A stretch of 64,000 nt of DNA from Cryptosporangium minutisporangium (GTDB taxonomy: Bacteria > Actinomycetota > Actinomycetes > Mycobacteriales > Cryptosporangiaceae), in NCBI RefSeq assembly GCF_039536245.1, contig NZ_BAAAYN010000001.1, positions 127,811 through 191,810 on the forward strand. Direction: 5' to 3'. Each line of letters opens with the position of its first letter. Within the stretch, counting starts at the first letter, position 1. The notes under the pieces were generated by a model that was not told the DNA's origin, did not search any database, and saw only the letters and a program-made list of their open reading frames with translations. The position numbers and the translations under genes are program-made. Positions 48,018 to 57,137 of the stretch are shown here, in pieces.

Positions 48018-50093
48018 TCAGGGTGCGGCGACCGCCCGCGGCAGCTGGATCACGGCCCGGGTTCCGCGGGGCTGGTTCGGCGTCAACCGGATCACGCCGC
48101 GGTGCGCGTGGACGATCGCGCGGCTGAGCGCGAGCCCGAGCCCGGCGCCCGGCAGCTGCTGCTCACGGCTGAGCACGGTCCGGTAGAACGGGCTGAACAC
48201 CTGGTCGTCCTCGTCGGTCGGGATGCCGACCCCGGTATCGGCCACCGCGATCTCGACCTCGGTGGTGTGCACCGGCGCCGTGGAGAGCGTCACCGAGCCG
48301 CCCGGGCTGTGCGAGACCGCGTTGCGGAGCAAGTGGTCGAACACCTGCCGGAGCCGTTCGCCGTCACCCTCGACGGTGAGCCCCGGCTCGATCCGCGCGT
48401 GCAGCGTGACGTCGGCCTCCTCGGCGGCCGTGCGGGTGTCCCGCAGCGCCGCGGCGGCGATCCCCGCGACGTCGATCTGCTCCCACACCAGGTCGGCGTG
48501 GCCGGAGTCGAGCGCGGCGAGGTCGAGCAGCTCGTCGATGATGTGCCGCAGCCTGCTGGAGTTGCGGTCGATGACCTCCAGCAGCCGCTGGGCGTCGGGG
48601 TCGAGGCCGGGCGTCTCGGCCAGCAGCTCGGTGTAGCTGGCGATCGAGGTGAGCGGCGTGCGGAGTTCGTGGCCGACCAGGAACAGGTACTCGTCCTTGC
48701 TGCGAGCCAGGGCCAGTTCGGCGTCCTCGGCCCGGCGTCGCTGCAGGAACTGCGCGACCTGTCCGGCGATGCCGGAGAGCAGGACCGCGACGGTGTCCCC
48801 GGCGTCCGCGGCCACGTCCGTGTAGAAGCAGAGGACGCCGAGCGTGGAGCCGCCGTTGGGCACCGGGATCGCCACTCCGCTGCGGAGCCGGGAGTCACCG
48901 ACGCCCTCGGCGGAGATCAGCGCGTCCGGGGCGTCCAGGTCCTCGATCCACACCGGCTGGTTGCGATGCCACGCGGTGCCCGCTAGACCGGACCCCCGGC
49001 TCAGCTGCGGCGGCACCCGCAGACCCGCGCGGTCGTCGTCGCGGTAGGTGGCGATCGGACGCAGCACGTCCGCCTCCTCGTCGGCCAGCCACAGTTCGGC
49101 CGACGACCAGCCAAGCGTGCGGCAGACCGCGCGGAGAACGATAGGCCCGGCCTGTTCGATGCTGTGCGCCTCGACCAGTGCCTCGGCGACCGCGCGCTCG
49201 GCGTCGAGGTACCGTTCGGCACGGCGCCGGCGGGTGGCGTCCCACACCGACAACACCGCGCCCAGCTGCTCCCCGCCCGCGCTCCGGAGGGGCTCGGCGT
49301 CGGCGAGCAGCACCCGGTCGTCGCCGTCCGGAGCGGCCAGCACGATCTCGACGTCCCGGACGACCTCCCCCGCGAGCGCGCGGGCCAGCGGCGCCGACGC
49401 CGGCTCGTCCGGGCGGTGCCGCACGTGCAGGTGCTGGTCGAGGCCGAGCCGACCGAGTGCGGTGTTCGCGAACACCAACCGGCCGTCCGGATCGCACCCG
49501 GCCACGCCGACCCGCAACCGGTCGAGCATCGCGTCGAGGTAGACGCGCCGACGGTCACACTCGGTACGGGCGCCGAACTCGCTCACGAACGTCGAGCAGA
49601 GCCGGGCCGCGCTGTCGATGCCGGCCAGCTCATCGGCGCTCCAGCGGCGCGGCTCGTAGTCCATCGCCGCACAGACGCCGATGTTCTCGCCCTGCGCGTC
49701 CCGGACCTGGAACCCGGCGTAGGCACGGCCGCCCACGTCGGAGATCGGGGAGTTCGGCGGCACCCGTTCGTCGTCCCCGACGTCCTCGATGATCACCGGC
49801 TGCCCGGAGGCGAGCACCAGCGCGCCGATCGTCCGGGACGGCGGCAGACCGCCCGAGGGCTGCCAGCCGTCCGGGAGGCCGTACGCCCCGACCAGCCGGA
49901 GCTTCTCGCCGTCGGCCAGGTACACCAGGCCGGCTGCGGCGTGGGCGGCGCGGGCGGTCAGGGCCGCGAGGTGGGCCGCTGCGGAGTCGGCGATCGATAG
50001 CCCGCTCAGGTCGAGCGACCGCACGGGCATTCCGCGAACGACGAGTTCCGACGGCTCGACCACTTTCGGCGATCGCGACTCGCGCCTCGTCAT
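48018..50093 (-). CDS. GAF-PAS-GAF sensor histidine kinase, soluble
   Basis: A 691-residue kinase from ATG 50093. Domains: GAF (about 35-170; AAGLVYLADGEKLRLVGAYG, then NIGVCAAMDYEPRRWSADEL), PAS (about 185-300; LDAMLDRLRVGVAGCDPDGR), GAF (about 310-455), then HisKA with His475 in LVGHELRTPLTSIASYTELL. The ATPase has HLLRNAVSHSPGG, ADTGVGIP and GAGLGLALSRAIV. It has no transmembrane segment and no adjacent response regulator, so it is an orphan like the giant kinase at 31628. Both have the GAF-PAS-GAF plan, but the GAF sequences differ. Confidence 0.94.
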   Translation of the reverse strand: MTRRESRSPKVVEPSELVVRGMPVRSLDLSGLSIADSAAAHLAALTARAAHAAAGLVYLADGEKLRLVGAYGLPDGWQPSGGLPPSRTIGALVLASGQPVIIEDVGDDERVPPNSPISDVGGRAYAGFQVRDAQGENIGVCAAMDYEPRRWSADELAGIDSAARLCSTFVSEFGARTECDRRRVYLDAMLDRLRVGVAGCDPDGRLVFANTALGRLGLDQHLHVRHRPDEPASAPLARALAGEVVRDVEIVLAAPDGDDRVLLADAEPLRSAGGEQLGAVLSVWDATRRRRAERYLDAERAVAEALVEAHSIEQAGPIVLRAVCRTLGWSSAELWLADEEADVLRPIATYRDDDRAGLRVPPQLSRGSGLAGTAWHRNQPVWIEDLDAPDALISAEGVGDSRLRSGVAIPVPNGGSTLGVLCFYTDVAADAGDTVAVLLSGIAGQVAQFLQRRRAEDAELALARSKDEYLFLVGHELRTPLTSIASYTELLAETPGLDPDAQRLLEVIDRNSSRLRHIIDELLDLAALDSGHADLVWEQIDVAGIAAAALRDTRTAAEEADVTLHARIEPGLTVEGDGERLRQVFDHLLRNAVSHSPGGSVTLSTAPVHTTEVEIAVADTGVGIPTDEDDQVFSPFYRTVLSREQQLPGAGLGLALSRAIVHAHRGVIRLTPNQPRGTRAVIQLPRAVAAP

Positions 50094-50192
50094 CCTTGCG
50101 CCCTCCGGGAATCCGCTCTAACGGAGCAGCATAGCATTCTCTGCGCAAAACGGACTTCACCCGGCGCTCCGTTTGGCTCGTAGAGTGACCCC

Positions 50193-50396
50193 ATGGCAGA
50201 ACCGGTGAAGGGTCCCGCGTCCTACTTTCCCTCGATCGAGAAGAAGTACGGACGACCGATCAGCGAGTGGCAGGACCTCATTCGCACCTCGCCGTTGACG
50301 AAGCACCTGGAGCTGGTCAACTGGCTCAAGGCCGAGCACGGGCTCGGCCACGGCCACGCGAACGCCCTCGTCGCCCACACGTTGCAGGACAAATGA
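50193..50396 (+). CDS. DUF4287-type small protein
   Basis: A 67-residue protein from ATG 50193. KGPASYFPSIEKKYGRPISE, WQDLI and LVNWLKAEHGLGHGHANALV match the DUF4287 family of small basic proteins with unknown function. It overlaps the start of the next gene by four bases (ATGA), so translation is coupled. Similar DUF4287-enzyme pairings occur in actinobacteria. A TAGAGT box about ten bases before the start may be the -10 of the transcript. Confidence 0.88.
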   Translation: MAEPVKGPASYFPSIEKKYGRPISEWQDLIRTSPLTKHLELVNWLKAEHGLGHGHANALVAHTLQDK

Positions 50397-51142
50397 CCGA
50401 CTACGCTGCGGCGCTCCTCGACCAGGACCGGCGCTTCGCCGAGCAGCTGCGCGGCGCCGAGCTGGACACGCCGGTACCGACCTGCCCCGATTGGACGCTC
50501 TCCCAGCTGCTCCGCCACCTCGGACGCGGGCACCGGTGGGCCGCGCAGATCGTCCGGGAGCGGCGGGACTCCCCGCTCGACCCGCGCGTCGTCGAGGACG
50601 GCAAGCCGCCGGCGGACGAGGACGGCGCCCTGGCGTGGGTCGGCGGCGGCGGACAGATACTGCTCGACGCGGTGGCCGGCACCGGTCCGGACACGCCGGT
50701 CTGGACGTTCCTCGGCCCACGCCCGGCGGCCTGGTGGATCCGGCGGCGCCTGCACGAGACGACCGTGCACCGCGCGGACGCGGCGATCGCGCTGAGCGTC
50801 GAGTACGACCTAGCAGCAGAGCTGGCCGCGGACGGCGTCGGCGAGTGGATCGACTTGATCGCGACCGAGACGGTTACCGGCGCCCGCCCGCAACAGCCGC
50901 TGGAGACCGACCTGAGCCTGCACCTGCACGCCACCGACATCGACGCCGAGTGGACGCTGCGCGGCACGCCCGACGGAGTGTTCGTCGAACGGGAGCACGC
51001 GAAGGCGACCACCGCACTCCGCGGGCCGGCGCGTGACCTGCTGCTGGCCATCACCCGCCGCCGTCCGGTCGGGGAGACCGAGGTCGAGCTGTTCGGCGAC
51101 GAATCGGTCTGGCGCACGTGGCTGGAGCGCACGCCGTTCTAG
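50393..51142 (+). CDS. Maleylpyruvate isomerase-family (DinB-like) mycothiol-dependent protein
   Basis: A 249-residue protein whose ATG overlaps the DUF4287 stop. N-terminal DinB-like bundle: LDQDRRFAEQLRGAELDTPV, then TCPDWTLSQLLRHLGRGHRW (His metal ligands), and RRRLHETTVHRADAAIAL (third His). A C-terminal domain follows (about 165-249; DLSLHLHATDIDAEWTLR, LRGPARDLLLAITRR). Actinobacterial members are thought to be thiol-dependent isomerases or transferases; the reaction here is not known. The stop shares CTAG with the convergent RNase gene. Confidence 0.87.
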   Translation: MTDYAAALLDQDRRFAEQLRGAELDTPVPTCPDWTLSQLLRHLGRGHRWAAQIVRERRDSPLDPRVVEDGKPPADEDGALAWVGGGGQILLDAVAGTGPDTPVWTFLGPRPAAWWIRRRLHETTVHRADAAIALSVEYDLAAELAADGVGEWIDLIATETVTGARPQQPLETDLSLHLHATDIDAEWTLRGTPDGVFVEREHAKATTALRGPARDLLLAITRRRPVGETEVELFGDESVWRTWLERTPF

Positions 51143-52569
51143 TCTGCGGGCACGAAACGGACGCGGCGGGTGGCCGGGTCAGCCTCCTGCAGACGAACCC
51201 GCAGCCGCTGACCCGCCCGTAGCCCCGGCCCCGCACAGCGCGCCCACACCGGCGGCTCGTCCAGCGCGACCGTGCCGCTCTTCCCCTCGCCGGAGACGTC
51301 GACCACCGCCGCGTCGAACTCCTCGCCGACGCGGTCGGCGAGGAGCACGGCCTCGGTGAGGTCGACGACCGCGCGCTCGAACTCCCCCGCCCGGCGGGTC
51401 GCCGCGGCCATCGTCGCGGGCAGGCCGGGCAGCGCGGCCAGCACCCACTCGGGCACCGGCGTCCCGGCGTACAGCGCGAGACACACCTCGGTCGCGTACC
51501 GGTCGGCTAGCCGGCGCAGCGGCGCCGTGACGTGCGCGTACGGTGCGCCGACACCTGCGTGGAACGCCTGCTCCGGCGCCCCGTCGGTGAACGGCGTGTA
51601 GCCGGAGCCGCGCAGCAGCGAGGCTGCGAGGTCGAGGAACGCGGCGCCCCGCGGATCCGCCGGGTCGACGCTCGCCACCACGCGCCCCGGCGTCGCGCCC
51701 GCCGGCCAGTCGACGCCGAGGCTCGGCGCGACCGCGCGGAGCCGCTCGACGTCCTCCGGCGCGGCCGGTGGCAGCGTCCGCAGCAGGCCGATCCCGCCGC
51801 CGAGCATCAGGGCTGCGGCGCACTCCCCGGTCAGCAGCGAGACCTGCGCGTTGTACCGTTCGGCCGGGCTCTGGGCCCGCAGCACCAGTTTCCAGCCGCC
51901 GTCGTCGGTGTGCTCGACGTCCTGCTCCGGGACGTCGAGGTCGATGCCACCCCGCGCCAGCACCCGGTCCAGGCGCACCGTGCCGAACCCGGCGAGCCCG
52001 GTGAGCGCCTCCGGGCGGGCACCGGCCTCCACTTCCGGATAGGAAAGCTGCGCAATGCTGCGGACGGTGGCCCGCTCGACCCGGACGTCCAGCGGGGTGG
52101 CGTCCGCGTCGGTACGGATCGTCCAGACGACCGCGGGCCGGACCTGGTCCGGCAGCAGGCTGGCCGCGCCCTCGCTGAGCACCGCAGGGTGCAGCGGAAC
52201 CCGGCCGTCCGGGAGGTAGAGCGTGACGCCGCGCGCCGCGGTTTCCCGGTCGAGCACACTGCCGGGCCGCACGAACGCGGCGACGTCGGCGATCGCGTAA
52301 CGCAGCAGGAACCCGTCGCCGTCCGGCACCAGGTGCAGTGCCTGGTCGAGATCGCGGGATCCGGGCGGGTCGACCGTGACGAACGGAACGTCGGTGAGGT
52401 CGGTCCGCGGAAGGTCGGCCGGCGGGGCCGCAGCCTCGGCGAGCGCGTCCGGGGTGAAGTCCGGCGGGGTTTTGAGGTCGGCGCGGATCGCCGCGAAGTC
52501 GATCTCCGGCGCCCGCAACCGCCGGGTCGGGACGCCCGCCGCGGGCCGGGCGATACCGGTGTCAGCCAT
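51139..52569 (-). CDS. RNase II/RNB-family exoribonuclease
   Basis: A 476-residue enzyme from ATG 52569 (GTG 52578 also in frame). The RNB catalytic domain (about 60-380) has FVTVDPPGSRDLDQALHLVP, YAIADVAAFVRPGSVLDRET and GVTLYLPDGRVPLHPAVL. The Asp set in DPPGSRDLDQA is the metal site. The C-terminal part contains FHAGVGAPYAHVTAPLRRLA, DRYATEVC, and a small OB-like domain that ends the protein. These enzymes degrade RNA from the 3' end. The N-terminal cold-shock domains of full-length RNase R are absent, giving a short RNase II-like form common in actinobacteria. Confidence 0.92.
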   Translation of the reverse strand: MADTGIARPAAGVPTRRLRAPEIDFAAIRADLKTPPDFTPDALAEAAAPPADLPRTDLTDVPFVTVDPPGSRDLDQALHLVPDGDGFLLRYAIADVAAFVRPGSVLDRETAARGVTLYLPDGRVPLHPAVLSEGAASLLPDQVRPAVVWTIRTDADATPLDVRVERATVRSIAQLSYPEVEAGARPEALTGLAGFGTVRLDRVLARGGIDLDVPEQDVEHTDDGGWKLVLRAQSPAERYNAQVSLLTGECAAALMLGGGIGLLRTLPPAAPEDVERLRAVAPSLGVDWPAGATPGRVVASVDPADPRGAAFLDLAASLLRGSGYTPFTDGAPEQAFHAGVGAPYAHVTAPLRRLADRYATEVCLALYAGTPVPEWVLAALPGLPATMAAATRRAGEFERAVVDLTEAVLLADRVGEEFDAAVVDVSGEGKSGTVALDEPPVWARCAGPGLRAGQRLRVRLQEADPATRRVRFVPAD

Positions 52570-52582
52570 CGTCCGCACGTTA

Positions 52583-53761
52583 TCAGTCGGCCGGGCGCCG
52601 GCCGGGGCGGCGCCGCAGCCGGTCGCCGACCGCCAGGAGGATCCGGTCCCGGACCAGCACGAGCAGCGCGACGACGAGCGCGCCGAACACCAGCGGCAGC
52701 AGCTGCCCCTGACCGAGCCGGTAGGCGGAGTGACCGATGCCGCTCCGCAGGATCCAGGGCAGCAGCACCGACCGCAACTCGGTCTCCCCGGTCACGGCGA
52801 CCGTCGTCTCCTCCTCGTCGTCGGCCAGCCGATCGACGACGCCGGTGGCCTCCGGATACGTGGCGACCACCATCTTGCGCGGCGCGACCAGCGCGAACGT
52901 GGAGCCTGCCGCGGGCACCAGCCGCAGCGAGTCGCGGACGACGACCTCCGGGACGTCGATCGTCGTCGCCGCCGGCCGCAGCACCGGCCGAGCGGCCAGC
53001 GCGGATCGCTCCCGGGCGAGGACCACCGCCCCGTCGGGCCCCGGCGTCGCGCTCCAGCGCTCCTCCGCCAGCCCTGCCTGCAGGTACTGCCAACGCAGCC
53101 CGCCGCTCCGGAGCTCCTCGTCTGCGCACCCACGGGCGACGCAGTCGACCACGCGGGCGTCGATGCCGAGCTCCGCCGCGACCGTCGACACGTCGAGACG
53201 ACCCGCGGCGACGAGCGCACGCAGGTCGTCGTCGGGGGTGGCGGTGGCGCGCGCGGCGTCGTCCGGAGCCCCAGCCAGGTCGGCCAGCGCGTCGGTGAGC
53301 GTTCGATCGACGCCGGAGCGCAGCTCCGGATGGGCGGTGAGACTCGGGTGGATCGTGATCCGGTCCTCGATCCGCCAGATGCCGTGCCGCCACGACGCGG
53401 TGCCCGCGTAGCGGACCGCGGCGCGCCGATCCGGGCCGATGCCGGTCGGGGGATCGTCTTCGTCGCCGGTGCTGAGCAGCACGGCGATGACGACGAGGGC
53501 AGCGGCGGCCAGAAGCCCGGTGACGACGACTGCCCAGCGCAGCGCCGCGCGGGGACGGAACCGGATCAGCGCGACGAGGGCTCCGATCAGGACGCCGAGC
53601 GCCACGCCCCGCGCGAGGGACCAGAAGCCGCGGGCGGAGAGGACCGCGATCGCGACGGCGGTGACGACGACCGCGGCCGCGACCACCGCGAGGCGCACAC
53701 GGGGGGACGGCCGCGGCACCCGCCGCGCGCGCTCGGTGGCCCCGCCCCGGCTGCCCGCCAT
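52583..53761 (-). CDS. Membrane protein with long external region, function unknown
   Basis: A 392-residue protein from ATG 53761. Two or three hydrophobic helices lie in the first 95 residues (about 22-42, 47-67, 74-94). A long polar part follows (about 100-355; TASWRHGIWRIEDRITIHPS, then VDCVARGCADEELRSGGLRW). It closes with a last helix (LLPLVFGALVVALLVLVRDR) and a basic tail. The external part has two cysteines. I do not recognise a family. It lies 13 bases upstream of the RNase gene on the same strand, so it is probably co-transcribed. Confidence 0.78.
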   Translation of the reverse strand: MAGSRGGATERARRVPRPSPRVRLAVVAAAVVVTAVAIAVLSARGFWSLARGVALGVLIGALVALIRFRPRAALRWAVVVTGLLAAAALVVIAVLLSTGDEDDPPTGIGPDRRAAVRYAGTASWRHGIWRIEDRITIHPSLTAHPELRSGVDRTLTDALADLAGAPDDAARATATPDDDLRALVAAGRLDVSTVAAELGIDARVVDCVARGCADEELRSGGLRWQYLQAGLAEERWSATPGPDGAVVLARERSALAARPVLRPAATTIDVPEVVVRDSLRLVPAAGSTFALVAPRKMVVATYPEATGVVDRLADDEEETTVAVTGETELRSVLLPWILRSGIGHSAYRLGQGQLLPLVFGALVVALLVLVRDRILLAVGDRLRRRPGRRPAD

Positions 53762-53846
53762 CCGGCCATCATGCTCGCCGCCCCGAGGCGGCAGTACCTC
53801 CGCCGGTGCCGTCCGGGTCCCACGAACGGATACCGGCGGTGGCCGC

Positions 53847-54401
53847 TTACGGCCGGTAGGTGAGCAGGACGATGCGGTCGTCCAGCACGGTCGTGCCGGC
53901 CAGCCGCAGGCCGGCCCGTGGATGTCCGGTGTAGGCGGGCTCCCGTCCGTCGGCCCCCAGCGTGAGCGGGAAGACCATCAGCCGCAGCTGGTCGACCAGC
54001 CCGAGCGCCAGCAGGCTCCGCACCAGCGACAGGCTGCCGATCGTCCGCACCGGCGCGTCGGACTCCCGCTTCAGCGCCGCGATCCCCGGCGCGATCCCCG
54101 CCGCCGGGTCGGTGCTCAGCACGCGGCTGTTCGCCCAGTCGAGCGGTTCGCGCAGCCGTCCGGAGACGACGACCTTCGGCAGCGCGGTCATCCGGACGCT
54201 GCTCGGGTCGGTGGCCGCGGCGGACATGTCGGCCATCAGCTCGTAGGTCACGCGTCCCATCAGGAGGGTCTGCGGGCGTGCGGTCTCGGTGGTGATCCAC
54301 GCACCGAGGTCGGGGCCGTAGTACCCGAAGAACGGGCCGACGTCCTCGCCGGCGGCGAAACCGTCGACGGAGACGAACAGGTCGGCGATGAGCTCCGCCA
54401 C
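53847..54401 (-). CDS. Dihydrofolate reductase-fold (RibD C-terminal-type) protein
   Basis: A 184-residue protein from GTG 54401, chosen because GGGAG lies seven bases upstream; longer frames are not needed. It has the DHFR/RibD-C fold: VAELIADLFVSVDGFAAGED, LLMGRVTYELMADMSAAATD, VVVSGRLREPLDWANSRVL, IGSLSLVRSLLALGLVDQLR and LMVFPLTLGADGREPAYTG. Actinobacteria have many such proteins, mostly of unknown substrate, and they are not the housekeeping DHFR. The protein likely binds NADPH. It is followed by unrelated genes. Confidence 0.88.
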   Translation of the reverse strand: MAELIADLFVSVDGFAAGEDVGPFFGYYGPDLGAWITTETARPQTLLMGRVTYELMADMSAAATDPSSVRMTALPKVVVSGRLREPLDWANSRVLSTDPAAGIAPGIAALKRESDAPVRTIGSLSLVRSLLALGLVDQLRLMVFPLTLGADGREPAYTGHPRAGLRLAGTTVLDDRIVLLTYRP

Positions 54402-54555
54402 GGGCAGCTCCCTCTCGTCGGCGGTTCGGTGCCAGCCTAGGTCGGGAAGCTGAGCGTTCTCACATACTTCGGAACCGCGGACGGCCACCGACCGATACTC
54501 GGATGCCGCTCGCGCGGTCGCCACGATCGTCGTCAGGGAGTGACCCACCGCACCG

Positions 54556-55236
54556 ATGCACCAGTACCAACAGCCCTACCGGGTTGTCGACGCGCAGAAC
54601 CAGGGATGGCGGCTGACCACCGGCACCGGCAGGTACGCGCCGGACTTCGGCTTCACCCGTGGGTTGCCCGCCGCGGTCAGTCTCGCCGAGCTCGCCACGA
54701 GCCGCGGCCCGATCCGGCCGGTGGTGCCGGCCCCCGACGCCGACCGTCTGGTGCTGCTGCGCGCGTTCCGGGACGCCGGGGACAAGGCTGCGGTCTCGTT
54801 GCTGGTCGCGCTGGCGGAGGTCCTCCGGCAGGCGGGCGACGGCACCGACCACGACACCGCCCGGCGGACGCTGGTCGCCGGTGCCGAGGAGTCGTGGGAA
54901 TCCGCCCATCTGACGATGCTGCTCGGCGGTGCAGCGATGGGGCCGGGCACCACGCCCGCCGGGTACGACCCGGCGGCCGTCGGCACGATCGTGTGCGTCC
55001 TGGGGCCCTGGGTCGTTGGAAGCGACGTGTACGTGGAGGTCGCGCAGACGCTCTCCGCGGTGTTCGCCGACTACCTCGACGAGGACGTCGACGGCCGTCC
55101 GCGGGGGTGGGGTGGCGCGGCGGATCCGTCGCTCCAGCCCGGCGCCACCGGCTTCGAGACCAACGGCGGGCGGCTGCTCTACAGCTGGCTGGCGTCCCGG
55201 TCCCGCCGGAAGCGGGCGCACACCGTCGGCTGGTAG
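54556..55236 (+). CDS. Protein of unknown function
   Basis: A 226-residue soluble protein from ATG 54556. It has no membrane helix. Notable stretches: VVDAQNQGWRLTTGTGRYAP, then AHLTMLLGGAAMGPGTTPAG and SLQPGATGFETNGGRLLYSW. The last third suggests a domain rich in Gly and aromatic residues. The GC bias is strong, so it is a real gene. I could not place it in a family. It is convergent with an endonuclease/phosphatase-type gene (16 bases between stops). Confidence 0.68.
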   Translation: MHQYQQPYRVVDAQNQGWRLTTGTGRYAPDFGFTRGLPAAVSLAELATSRGPIRPVVPAPDADRLVLLRAFRDAGDKAAVSLLVALAEVLRQAGDGTDHDTARRTLVAGAEESWESAHLTMLLGGAAMGPGTTPAGYDPAAVGTIVCVLGPWVVGSDVYVEVAQTLSAVFADYLDEDVDGRPRGWGGAADPSLQPGATGFETNGGRLLYSWLASRSRRKRAHTVGW

Positions 55237-55252
55237 TTCGGCGCCGCCGGGC

Positions 55253-56140
55253 TCACCGCGTGCCGCTGATCGTGGTCGGACCGGCGCCGGCGACGCCGTC
55301 CAGGCCGACCCGGGTGGTCAAGCCGACGTGGTCGGACGCCCAGATCTTGGTGTCGTCCTCGGTCGTCAGCTGCTCGGCGAAGAGGGTGTCGGAATCGAGG
55401 ACCGGGAATCGCGCCTCGTCGCCGCTGAGCAGGACGTAGTCGATCCGGTGACCGGTGGCGCCGGCCGGCAGGAACTCCGGGTGATAGGTCACCGCGTCGC
55501 TGTCCCGGAACGGATCGCGCCACGCACCGTCCTCGGTGATCAGCGGGTAGAGCTTCGAGTCGGCGGCGATGTTGAAGTCACCGCTGACCACCGTCAGCGT
55601 GGTCTCCGGCGACCGGACCTCCCGGAGGAACGTGTGCAGCACGGCGACCTGCTCCTCGTGGAATCGGTAGTACCGGCTCCCGGGCGACCAGTCGCCGTCC
55701 TTGTTCGCGGTCAGGTGCGCGTTGCCTATGACGACGTTCCACCCGGAGATCGCGGTGGCGAGCATGCCCTGCCGCCGGGCGTTGATCGCCCGCTGGGCCC
55801 GGAACGCGAGGCTGCTCGTGCGGGGCGCGGTGCCGCTGAACGAGCGGAATCGCGGCTCGTCGAGCGGGTATCGGGAGAACGTCACCAGCCCACCGGCCGG
55901 GCCACCGTGGACCGCGCGGCGCCAGGCCGCGAACGGGAACGACGGCAGGTGCCGCCGGACGGTCGCGAGCGAACGGCCGCCCCAGACCTCCTGCAGGTTG
56001 AAGACGTCCAGGTTCGACGCTTCGATCCGGCGGCCGATCTCGGCGGCGCGGACCTCCAGCGGTGGGAGGCGGGAGAGCGCCGGCGGTAAACCGCAGATGT
56101 TGAGGGTGGCCAGGCGGAGCGTCGCCGGTCTCGTAGGCAT
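55253..56140 (-). CDS. Endonuclease/exonuclease/phosphatase-family protein
   Basis: A 295-residue protein from ATG 56140. The EEP fold motifs are clear: LRLATLNICGLPP, LDVFNLQEVWGG, VIGNAHLTANKDGDW, VVSGDFNIAADSKLYPLIT and HRIDYVLLS with the closing WASDHVGLTTRV. The catalytic Glu, Asp, Asn and His of the family are all present. The order and the NLQEVWGG form resemble neutral sphingomyelinase-type members rather than AP endonucleases. No signal peptide is evident, so it is probably cytoplasmic, acting on phosphodiester or phospholipid substrates. It is divergent from a TetR gene. Confidence 0.88.
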   Translation of the reverse strand: MPTRPATLRLATLNICGLPPALSRLPPLEVRAAEIGRRIEASNLDVFNLQEVWGGRSLATVRRHLPSFPFAAWRRAVHGGPAGGLVTFSRYPLDEPRFRSFSGTAPRTSSLAFRAQRAINARRQGMLATAISGWNVVIGNAHLTANKDGDWSPGSRYYRFHEEQVAVLHTFLREVRSPETTLTVVSGDFNIAADSKLYPLITEDGAWRDPFRDSDAVTYHPEFLPAGATGHRIDYVLLSGDEARFPVLDSDTLFAEQLTTEDDTKIWASDHVGLTTRVGLDGVAGAGPTTISGTR

Positions 56141-56219
56141 GTGGTTCAGGGTGGCACGCCTCTGACCACTTCACCCGCTGTACTCTGCGCGCCGTACCGC
56201 TATCGCTCCGGAGGTTCCC

Positions 56220-56798
56220 GTGCGGCAGAACCCCGCCCGTCGTCACGCGCTGCTCGACGCGGCCATCGAGGTACTCGCGAGGGACGGCTCGCGCGGCCTG
56301 ACCCTCCGGGCGATCGACAAGGAGGCCGGCGTCCCGACCGGCACCGCCTCGAACTACTTCGCCAACCGCGACGAGCTCCTCGTGCAGGTCGTGCGGCGCA
56401 CCCGCGAACGACTCGCCCCGGACCCGGACGCCGTGGCCGCGACGATGGACCAGCCGCCCTCCCCCGCGCTCGCCACCGAACTCATGCGGCAGCTCCTCGC
56501 CCGCCAGCGAGCCGACCGGACCAGCAACCTCGCGATGCTGGAGCTCCGCCTGGAGGCCACCCGCCGACCGGAGCTGCACGCCCAGCTGAGCGACTTCCTC
56601 GCCACCGAGCACCGGGAAGTGGTGGACTTCCACCTGGACGCAGGGCTGCCCGGCGACCGTCTCGGCGTGGCACTGCTGTACTTCGGGATGCTCGGGCTGA
56701 TCGTGGACGACTTCACGCTGCCGGCGATTCTCGAGCCCTACGACGTCGACGAGCTGATCGAGCAGCTAGTCACCCGACTTCTCCGCCAGCGCACCTGA
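56220..56798 (+). CDS. TetR-family transcriptional regulator
   Basis: A 192-residue regulator from GTG 56220. The helix-turn-helix (about 10-55) reads RRHALLDAAIEVLARDGSRG, then LTLRAIDKEAGVPTGTASNY and FANRDELL. The C-terminal ligand domain includes RTSNLAMLELRLEATRRPEL and LVTRLLRQR. It is divergent from the endonuclease/phosphatase gene, with 79 bases between starts, so it may regulate that gene or itself. Effector unknown. Confidence 0.92.
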   Translation: MRQNPARRHALLDAAIEVLARDGSRGLTLRAIDKEAGVPTGTASNYFANRDELLVQVVRRTRERLAPDPDAVAATMDQPPSPALATELMRQLLARQRADRTSNLAMLELRLEATRRPELHAQLSDFLATEHREVVDFHLDAGLPGDRLGVALLYFGMLGLIVDDFTLPAILEPYDVDELIEQLVTRLLRQRT

Positions 56799-56850
56799 TT
56801 TCCACCCTGCGGACGAGTGACCTGCAACTTTCGTCGCGCAGCGTTGCGGT

Positions 56851-57030
56851 GTGGTGTGCTCCTGTTGCGGAGAGTGGGCGATCGAGCCGGTCGTGCTCGA
56901 CGACGTGCCGCGCCTCCGGCTGTCGTGCCGCGGGTACCTCGTCGGGTACTTCACCGCACCCGAGACGATCGCCGCCGAGCTACGCCGTCAGGGCGGCCCC
57001 GATCTCGCCGACTTCCGCGCCGCCGCGTAA
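56851..57030 (+). CDS. Small cysteine-rich protein, possible zinc ribbon
   Basis: A 59-codon frame from GTG 56851 (or GTG 56854) with strong third-position G/C. It reads VVCSCCGEWAIEPVVLDDVP, RLRLSCRGYLVGYFTAPETI and AAELRRQGGPDLADFRAAA. The CSCC and the later C suggest a small metal-binding fold. No ribosome-binding site is obvious, so it could be a fragment of a larger gene or a leaderless start. It lies just after the TetR gene stop. Function unknown. Confidence 0.5.
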   Translation: MVCSCCGEWAIEPVVLDDVPRLRLSCRGYLVGYFTAPETIAAELRRQGGPDLADFRAAA

Positions 57031-57137
57031 GGGCGGGGCCAGCGCTACCCGAGGGTGGGGCCACCGGCCAGATCACCCGCGCCTACCGCCCGAGCTGACC
57101 GGAGCTCGGTCGGCGGCCCGGCGCACGGACAGCCGCG

